NCBI GenBank assembly: GCA_905235875.1
Contig: CAJONL010000076.1
Coordinates: 1-6,103 of the forward strand
Reading direction: 5' to 3'
DNA from: an uncultured Bacilli bacterium
Lineage (GTDB): Bacteria > Bacillota_I > Bacilli_A > RF39 > UBA660
Length of the DNA stretch: 6,103 nucleotides
The notes beneath the pieces were generated by a model. That model had not been told where the DNA came from. It ran no database searches and saw only the letters and a list, made by a program, of their open reading frames with translations. The first letter of the stretch is position 1. Each line of letters opens with the position of its first letter. Positions 1 through 4,603 of the stretch are shown here, piece by piece. A program made the position numbers and the translations under genes.

Positions 1-1154
1 CCAACGCACCCATAAGGCATCGCAATATTAAAGTTTTCAGTAATAGTTGCCCCAATAGTTCCGAAGCCATTATGGGATTTAAGAATTGCCCCGTAGTTTC
101 TCATTCTCGGAGACCAACATATCATTGGAACGTTTTCACGAGTGTGATCTGTGCCAGGAGCTGTAGGATCATTGCCATGATCTGCTGTAATAATGAATAA
201 ATCCTCGTTATTTAATTTATTTAACATCATAGGTATTTCTACATCTAAAGCTTCAATTGCTTCAGCATAACCATCTACATCACGTCTATGGCCATATAAC
301 ATGTCAAAATCATTTAAATTAACGTAACATAAACCAGTAAACTTTTTATCTAGAATATCAAGAGTTTTATCAATTCCTTCTTTATTACTCTTAGAAACAA
401 CACGTTTTGTAATTCCACAGCCATTAAATATATCATATATTTTTCCAATTGATATAACACTTAATCCTTTTTCTTTAAGTTTATCTAAAACAGTTTTCAT
501 AGGTGGATTAACTGCAAAATCATGTCTATTTGGTGTCCTTTCAAAATTATTTTTATTTGTTCCCTTAAAAGGCCTTGCAATAACTCTTCCAACTTTCCAA
601 TTAGGATTAGAATCTACTATTTTTCTAATTGTTTTACAAATATCATATAATTCTTCTAAAGGTACAACACTTTCGTGAGCAGCCACTTGAAGCACAGAAT
701 CAGCCGAAGTATAAATAATTAATTTACCTGTTTTAATATGTTCTTCTCCAAGAACTTTAATTATTTCAGTACCTGAAGCCGCAATATTTCCAATAACACC
801 ATGCCCAGTATAATGCTCAATATTTTTTATTAATTCATCAGGAAAACCAGTTTCTGTAAAAGTAGGAAACTTATATTCACATCTTGCACCCATCATTTCA
901 AAGTGACCAGATAAGGTATCTTTTCCTTTATTAGTAGGCCTTGCCATTGTATAATAACTTTCTGCTTCATCGTTACGGCTAGCATTAATAGTATTTAAAA
1001 AACCAAGTTTAATTAAATTTGGAATAAATAAATTATGTTTTTCATTTATATGTCCAAGTGTATTAGCTCCAATATCACCATAATTTGATGCATCAAGCGC
1101 CTCTCCTACTCCAAGAGAGTCACAAACTATAACAAATACTCTTTTAAATTTCAT
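1..1154 (-). CDS. deoB: Phosphopentomutase DeoB, 3' end cut by window edge
   Basis: Cytosolic Mn-dependent phosphopentomutase of the alkaline phosphatase superfamily. It interconverts (deoxy)ribose 1-phosphate and 5-phosphate, linking nucleoside phosphorolysis to central carbon metabolism. My translation from the ATG at 1154 gives 384 residues without a stop; family members are about 390-395, so only around ten residues plus the stop are missing. Visible sites, assigned by comparison with Bacillus DeoB: metal ligand D12 in VCDSLGVGEA; phospho-acceptor T80 in GKDTLSGHFE; D152 in TSADSV; D284 and H289 in NDFDMLYGHRRD; D325-H326 in TADHGND; H337 in TDHTRE. All are intact, so the enzyme should be active. 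The start is supported by GGAG eight bases upstream. It has its own promoter just after the terminator of the upstream orphan operon. In B. subtilis the homologue drm follows ripX (xerD); here two unknown genes lie between. Identification is very secure. Confidence 0.97.
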   Translation of the reverse strand, partial: MKFKRVFVIVCDSLGVGEALDASNYGDIGANTLGHINEKHNLFIPNLIKLGFLNTINASRNDEAESYYTMARPTNKGKDTLSGHFEMMGARCEYKFPTFTETGFPDELIKNIEHYTGHGVIGNIAASGTEIIKVLGEEHIKTGKLIIYTSADSVLQVAAHESVVPLEELYDICKTIRKIVDSNPNWKVGRVIARPFKGTNKNNFERTPNRHDFAVNPPMKTVLDKLKEKGLSVISIGKIYDIFNGCGITKRVVSKSNKEGIDKTLDILDKKFTGLCYVNLNDFDMLYGHRRDVDGYAEAIEALDVEIPMMLNKLNNEDLFIITADHGNDPTAPGTDHTRENVPMICWSPRMRNYGAILKSHNGFGTIGATITENFNIAMPYGCV

Positions 1155-1191
1155 TGTTTCATCTCCAATATATTATTTATAATACGTATTT

Positions 1192-1218
1192 ATTGTACCA
1201 TATATAATAGTTAAACAA
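1192..1218 (-). promoter_or_regulatory. Predicted extended -10 promoter of deoB
   Basis: On the minus strand a -10 hexamer TACAAT (1197-1192) is preceded by TG plus one base, the extended -10 form. A weak -35-like TTGTTT (1218-1213) lies only 15 bases upstream, which suits an extended -10 promoter that needs little from the -35. The predicted transcript starts near 1185, giving a leader of about 30 bases that carries the deoB ribosome site. The -35 region abuts the T-tail of the preceding terminator, so the two signals are tightly packed. Confidence 0.6.
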
Positions 1219-1244
1219 AAGAAAAAAATACCAATTTGGTATTT
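1217..1244 (-). terminator. Rho-independent terminator of the two-gene orphan operon
   Basis: Positions 1226-1244 form an almost perfect palindrome (AAATACCA, 3-base loop, TGGTATTT) with an 8-bp stem. On the minus strand it is followed by a run of T (to 1222), one C and four more T. It begins 18 bases after the stop of the 204-residue gene, so it should end that transcript and insulate deoB, whose promoter lies immediately downstream. The stem has only two G-C pairs, so its strength is uncertain. The opposite strand lacks a comparable T run, so it should act one way only. Confidence 0.75.
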
Positions 1245-1262
1245 AATTTATCATAAATATAA

Positions 1263-1877
1263 TTAATATCTATTTCTTCTCTTAGATGCTACAACATATA
1301 AATAAGATTCACGATTCTCATCATACTTAGAAATATAATTATCATTCAAACTCTTTTCTAAATTATGTATACTTTTAATTTTTGATCTCATATCTTTATC
1401 ATTATTATCACCATATACACTAGCAATAATGTTAAAGCCGTTATTGTGAAGAACACTAAGATTATCAAAATCACATTTTGAATAAGGATTATGAACCATA
1501 TAAGTACTAATTACATCTTCAGGAATAACAGGCTTAATTATACCTTTATTACTTTGAACTGCAAGTATAGGCTTACCTTGTTCTACAGTAAAATCACCAA
1601 GAATAAAATCCTTTGTACTACTAAAAGTTACAACATTAGTTATAGCTTTTGTACTTAAGTTATTAGTACAAGTATCATATATACATTTATTAATTTCGGC
1701 AGTATTACCATTATTGTAATCAATACCTAAAAAGTCTAGTAAAGAAAGCATATCATCTCTTAATTTATTTCTTTCTTTTAACCAGTGATAAAAAACTATA
1801 ATACTTTCCTTTTTTGTAAAATCAAAGTTTCTATATCCTGATTCAATAAATTGATTAATAAGATCTATATATTTCAT
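1263..1877 (-). CDS. Hypothetical protein, 204 aa, second gene of orphan operon
   Basis: I do not recognise this protein. It is a soluble-looking 204-residue product with no signal peptide or convincing membrane segment. Visible features: an N-terminal part likely to be helical (residues 1-50, with FYHWLKERNKLRDDM), a middle part rich in hydrophobic beta-like stretches (about 78-125, including ITNVVTF and KPILAVQ), a hydrophobic stretch near FNIIASVYG (148-156), and a basic C-terminus (ASKRRNRY). Cysteines occur at 65, 70 and 135 without a metal-binding pattern. I chose ATG 1877 rather than in-frame GTG 1889 or ATG 1886 because a GGTGAT ribosome site lies seven bases before it and overlaps the earlier candidates. 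It starts 34 bases after the 120-residue gene, with no promoter seen between, and is followed by a terminator, so the two are probably co-transcribed. Base composition resembles the neighbours. That it is a real gene is fairly sure; its function is unknown. Confidence 0.8.
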   Translation of the reverse strand: MKYIDLINQFIESGYRNFDFTKKESIIVFYHWLKERNKLRDDMLSLLDFLGIDYNNGNTAEINKCIYDTCTNNLSTKAITNVVTFSSTKDFILGDFTVEQGKPILAVQSNKGIIKPVIPEDVISTYMVHNPYSKCDFDNLSVLHNNGFNIIASVYGDNNDKDMRSKIKSIHNLEKSLNDNYISKYDENRESYLYVVASKRRNRY

Positions 1878-1884
1878 ATTAAAC

Positions 1885-1890
1885 ATCACC
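1885..1890 (-). promoter_or_regulatory. Ribosome binding site deciding the start at 1877
   Basis: The minus strand reads GGTGAT here, complementary to the AUCACC part of the 16S rRNA 3' end, with seven bases to the ATG at 1877-1875. The upstream in-frame GTG (1889) and ATG (1886) lie inside this site and would have almost no ribosome site of their own, so the annotated start is the third candidate. Confidence 0.65.
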
Positions 1891-1911
1891 CAAAAATAAT
1901 TAGTTATTATC

Positions 1912-2274
1912 TTACTTAATTTTTATATATTTAGTAACTAAATTATCTTTTTTATCCTTAGAATTCATATTTTCTTTAACATAACTTAAAGCTTTTTTAC
2001 AATTATACAAACCATTAATACTAGATAAATCAAAAGCTCCTAGTGGCAAAAATGGTGCAATTGTAGCAAGATTGATATCAATACCATAATTTAATATTAC
2101 TAAAGCATATAATGTCATAGAAGCAGTAGATGTAATTATATTTTCTAACTTATCTTTTTCAATACTTTCAATTTTTCTAATTATATTCTCTTTACAATTA
2201 TGTTCATATACATCATTATTAGTATCTTTCCTTTTTATACTTTTTATAAAACGTAAATCATTTTGTCTGCTCAT
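1912..2274 (-). CDS. Hypothetical small protein, 120 aa, probable membrane hairpin
   Basis: Unrecognised small protein and first gene of the orphan operon. The N-terminal 45 residues are charged and probably helical (many Lys, Glu, Asp, Asn). Two adjacent hydrophobic stretches follow, about residues 46-63 (containing TLYALVILNYG) and 66-82 (containing TIAPFLPLGAF), then a lysine-rich C-terminus (100-120). This suggests a short two-pass membrane hairpin with both charged ends in the cytoplasm; it could instead be a hydrophobic core of a small soluble domain. There is no signal peptide. The start has a strong GAGGGGGT ribosome site (2288-2281) six bases upstream, and a perfect-consensus promoter lies just before it. 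The downstream 204-residue gene follows after 34 bases. The layout of a small, possibly membrane-bound protein plus a soluble partner recalls accessory pairs, but nothing in the sequence proves that. The gene is likely real; its function is unknown. Confidence 0.78.
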   Translation of the reverse strand: MSRQNDLRFIKSIKRKDTNNDVYEHNCKENIIRKIESIEKDKLENIITSTASMTLYALVILNYGIDINLATIAPFLPLGAFDLSSINGLYNCKKALSYVKENMNSKDKKDNLVTKYIKIK

Positions 2275-2301
2275 GTCTACACCCCCTCATTAGCACGAAT
2301 A

Positions 2302-2330
2302 ATTATACTATAGAATTAAAAAAATGTCAA
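2302..2330 (-). promoter_or_regulatory. Perfect-consensus sigma-A promoter of the orphan operon
   Basis: On the minus strand TTGACA (2330-2325) and TATAAT (2307-2302) are separated by exactly 17 bases. Both hexamers match the housekeeping consensus perfectly with ideal spacing, and the spacer begins with a run of seven T. The predicted start is near 2295, giving a leader of about 20 bases that holds the ribosome site GAGGGGGT. This is the strongest promoter in the window and implies high transcription unless a repressor acts on it. Confidence 0.88.
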
Positions 2331-2435
2331 TAATATACTTGTTTAAAACTCAATATATTTCGTATTACAACAAATATAATTAAACGATGCTTTATGCCTA
2401 TTATTATCATATGCTACTTTATTATATAGAGAATA

Positions 2436-3305
2436 CTAATCTAATTTATCACTCCTTGGATGATACTTTTTATAATCATTTTTTACTTGTTCATTAGATA
2501 TATGAGTATATATTTTAGTAGTACTTATATCACTATGTCCTAAAAGCATTTGAATACTTCTTAGGTCTGCTCCACCTGATAGTAAATGAGTTGCAAATGA
2601 GTGTCTTAGAGTATGTGGTGTAACATTTTTATTTATATTTTTTTCTTTTAATATTTTCTTTAAATTTTTAAAAAAACCTTGTCTTGTCATCTTATTACCA
2701 TGATTATTTAAAAATAAATAGTCATTTTTACTTTTTACAAAGAAACTACTTCTTACTTCAAGATATAAATTTAAATAATAAATAATATAATCATTTATAG
2801 GTACTATTCTTTCTTTAGAGCCTTTACCTATACATCTAATAATACTATTTTCAAAATCTATATCTCTTGTTGTAAGATTTACTAATTCACTTACTCTAAG
2901 TCCTGAACCATAAAGTATTTCAAGCATTGCTTTATTTCTATAATCAAATTTAGTTTTTAATGTAATATCTAATAGTTTTTCTACTTCATCTATACTTAAT
3001 ACATCAGGAAGCTTTTTATCTAATTTTGGTCTATCTATAAATTCACATGGATTTGTTTTAATTTTCTTTGTTTTAAGTAAAAATATATATAAATTATTTA
3101 TGGATGTAATATTCCTAGATAAAGTCTTTGGACTATTACTATTTAACTCTTTTAAATAGTCTTCAATATCTTTTGTAGTTACATTTAATATACTTTTACC
3201 ATCTAAATAATTATTAAATTTATTTAAATCATAATAATAATTCTTTACTGTTTCACTACTTAATTTTCTTTCATATTTTATATAATCTATATATTCTTCT
3301 ATCAT
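2436..3305 (-). CDS. xerD: Site-specific tyrosine recombinase XerD
   Basis: Cytosolic tyrosine recombinase that, with a XerC partner, resolves chromosome dimers at the dif site near the terminus. Its 289 residues match the usual XerC/XerD length (about 295). The N-terminal SAM-like core-binding domain covers roughly residues 1-85 and the catalytic domain about 100-280. The full catalytic set is visible: R137 in GSGLRVSEL, K161 in GKGSKER, H231 and R234 in HTLRHSFATHL, H257 in LLGHSDISTT, and nucleophile Y266 in KIYTHIS. XerD is preferred over XerC or an integrase because deoB lies nearby on the same strand, as in the B. subtilis ripX-drm order, and because phage or transposon features are absent. 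The ATG at 3305 fits the family N-terminus; its ribosome site GAGG sits only four bases upstream, shorter than usual. It is divergent from rarA. XerC or a single-recombinase XerH/XerS type cannot be wholly excluded. Confidence 0.92.
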   Translation of the reverse strand: MIEEYIDYIKYERKLSSETVKNYYYDLNKFNNYLDGKSILNVTTKDIEDYLKELNSNSPKTLSRNITSINNLYIFLLKTKKIKTNPCEFIDRPKLDKKLPDVLSIDEVEKLLDITLKTKFDYRNKAMLEILYGSGLRVSELVNLTTRDIDFENSIIRCIGKGSKERIVPINDYIIYYLNLYLEVRSSFFVKSKNDYLFLNNHGNKMTRQGFFKNLKKILKEKNINKNVTPHTLRHSFATHLLSGGADLRSIQMLLGHSDISTTKIYTHISNEQVKNDYKKYHPRSDKLD

Positions 3306-3319
3306 AAGCCCTCTTTTCT

Positions 3320-3328
3320 AGTATAACA
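3320..3328 (-). promoter_or_regulatory. Predicted extended -10 promoter of xerD
   Basis: The minus strand reads TG-T-TATACT (3328-3320), a good extended -10 element with no convincing -35 at the proper distance. Only 14 bases separate the hexamer from the xerD start codon, so the predicted transcript starts near 3313 and its leader is about eight bases, just covering the GAGG ribosome site. Either translation works with a minimal leader or the true promoter is further upstream inside rarA. Confidence 0.45.
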
Positions 3329-3367
3329 TATTTTATCTTTTAATTTTAGACTATTTTTGATAAAATA
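3329..3367. repeat. 9-bp inverted repeat in the xerD/rarA divergent region
   Basis: TATTTTATC at 3329-3337 is matched perfectly by its reverse complement GATAAAATA at 3359-3367, with 21 bases between. The arm centres are 30 bp apart, near three helical turns, and the dyad centre (3348) is close to midway between the two divergent -10 elements. The right arm overlaps the rarA -10 and the left arm lies just upstream of the xerD extended -10. It could be an operator for a dimeric regulator, but the arms are nearly all A and T, so chance is a real alternative. Confidence 0.3.
3338..3366 (+). promoter_or_regulatory. Predicted extended -10 promoter of rarA
   Basis: TAAAAT (3361-3366) is preceded by TG plus one base (3358-3360), giving an extended -10. 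A poor -35-like TTTTAA (3338-3343) lies 17 bases upstream. The predicted transcript starts near 3373, giving a 13-base leader that begins at the GAGG ribosome site (3373-3376), nine bases before the rarA ATG. Its upstream half overlaps the -35 zone of the divergent xerD promoter, so the two may compete for polymerase. Confidence 0.45.
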
Positions 3368-3385
3368 AGATAGAGGCGATAAGTA

Positions 3386-4603
3386 ATGGATAAACCTTTA
3401 GCACTAAAACTAAAGCCTAAGAGTTTAACTGATATAATTGGTCAAAAACATTTAGTAGGTACTGGTAAAATACTTACTAATATGGTTAATAATAAAAAGA
3501 TTTTTTCTTTTATTTTATATGGCCCTCCAGGTATTGGAAAAACATCTATTGCAACAGCTTTAGTAAATGATTTAAATATAAAATATAGACTACTTAATGC
3601 TACGATTAATAGTAAAAAAGACTTTGATATAGTAATCGAAGAAGCTAAGATGTACAATGGACTTGTCTTAATTATTGATGAAATACATCGTATGAATAAA
3701 GATAAACAAGATTTATTATTAAATTATGTAGAAAACGGCCTAATTACTTTAATTGGTCTTACTACTTCCAATCCATATCATAAGATTAATCCTGCGATAA
3801 GAAGTAGATGCCAAATATTTAAACTTGAAAGACTAAGTTCAGAGGATATTTTCGAAGGACTAAAAAAAGCTACACTTTTTCCTGATATAAAAGATATAAA
3901 AATAGATGACGATTCTTTAAAATATATTAGTGAAATATCTGGTGGTGACTTTAGATTCGGTTTAAACCTTTTAGAAGTTGCTTACTATTTTAATAAAGAT
4001 CATAAAGTTGATATTGATATTATAAAAAGTATTAATAACAAACCTAACTTTTTTCATGATAAAAATGAAGATGGACATTACGATGTTTTAAGCGGTCTTC
4101 AAAAGTCAATAAGAGGATCTGATGTTGATGCCTCCCTTCACTATTTGGCAAGGCTATTAAAAGCAGAAGATTTAGATTCAATCTACAGAAGACTTTCTGT
4201 TATTTGTTACGAAGATATAGGGCTTGCAAATCCATCTATTGGTCCTAAACTTGATAGTGTGATAAATGCAGCAGAACGTGTTGGACTTCCTGAAGCTAGA
4301 ATTATACTTTCAAATATAGTAATTGAGATGGCTTTATCTCCTAAGAGCAATTCAGCATATCTTGCTATTTCTAAAGCATTAAATGATTTAGAAACTAAAG
4401 ATATTAAAAATATGCCAAATTATTTAAAAAGTCCTTATAAAGGCTATAAATATCCTCATGATTATAAAAACAGCTATGTAAAACAACAGTATTTGCCAGA
4501 TGGTATTAAAAATGAAAAATATTATAAACCAAAAAATAGTTCTAGTTATGAAAAAACATTAGGAAATATAAAAAGAAATTTAGATAAGTTAAAGGAGGAA
4601 TAA
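3386..4603 (+). CDS. rarA: Replication-associated recombination protein RarA (MgsA)
   Basis: Clamp-loader-like AAA+ ATPase of the RarA/MgsA/WRNIP1 family, which acts at stalled replication forks and in recombination-dependent repair on the nucleoid. Its 405 residues are slightly short of the usual 420-445. Domains in order: N-terminal PLALKLKPKSLTDIIGQ motif (4-20); Walker A GPPGIGKT (46-53, K52); Walker B LVLIIDEIHR (93-102, D98 E99); sensor 1 around LTTSNP (125-130); arginine-finger region AIRSRCQIF (137-145, R141); sensor 2 around GGDFRFGLNLLE (186-197, R190). The family-specific C-terminal region follows from about 222 and includes SGLQKSIRGSDVDASLHYLARLL and CYEDIGLANP, which separates RarA from RuvB and DnaX. 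The start has GAGG nine bases upstream. The stop TAA overlaps the ATG of the LtaS-like gene by one base, implying co-transcription and coupled translation. The protein has no tryptophan. Identification is very secure. Confidence 0.97.
   Translation: MDKPLALKLKPKSLTDIIGQKHLVGTGKILTNMVNNKKIFSFILYGPPGIGKTSIATALVNDLNIKYRLLNATINSKKDFDIVIEEAKMYNGLVLIIDEIHRMNKDKQDLLLNYVENGLITLIGLTTSNPYHKINPAIRSRCQIFKLERLSSEDIFEGLKKATLFPDIKDIKIDDDSLKYISEISGGDFRFGLNLLEVAYYFNKDHKVDIDIIKSINNKPNFFHDKNEDGHYDVLSGLQKSIRGSDVDASLHYLARLLKAEDLDSIYRRLSVICYEDIGLANPSIGPKLDSVINAAERVGLPEARIILSNIVIEMALSPKSNSAYLAISKALNDLETKDIKNMPNYLKSPYKGYKYPHDYKNSYVKQQYLPDGIKNEKYYKPKNSSSYEKTLGNIKRNLDKLKEE
4591..4598 (+). promoter_or_regulatory. Strong ribosome binding site inside the rarA 3' end
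   Basis: AAAGGAGG, near-perfectly complementary to the 16S rRNA tail, is embedded in the last codons of rarA, four bases before the ATG of the next gene at 4603. The rarA TAA and this ATG share one base (TAATG). This fixes the downstream start and points to translational coupling between the two genes. Confidence 0.85.

Noticed and set aside
1886..1889. Earlier start (GTG 1889 or ATG 1886) for the 204-residue gene
   Set aside because: Both fall inside the GGTGAT ribosome site that serves the ATG at 1877.
2339..2435. Terminator for xerD in the gap after its stop codon
   Set aside because: Only weak A-T hairpins can be drawn (for example ATATTT with AAATAT) and none is followed by a T run, so no terminator is called; xerD transcripts may read into the orphan operon.
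2436..3305. Tyrosine recombinase read as the integrase of a mobile element
   Set aside because: Length, motif set and the nearby deoB fit housekeeping XerD. No attachment-site repeats, excisionase or phage genes are visible nearby, although the orphan cassette beside it made this worth considering.
3442..3657. 71-residue minus-strand open frame inside rarA
   Set aside because: It lies wholly opposite the Walker A/B region of a clear rarA gene and resembles no family; it is a reverse-strand shadow.
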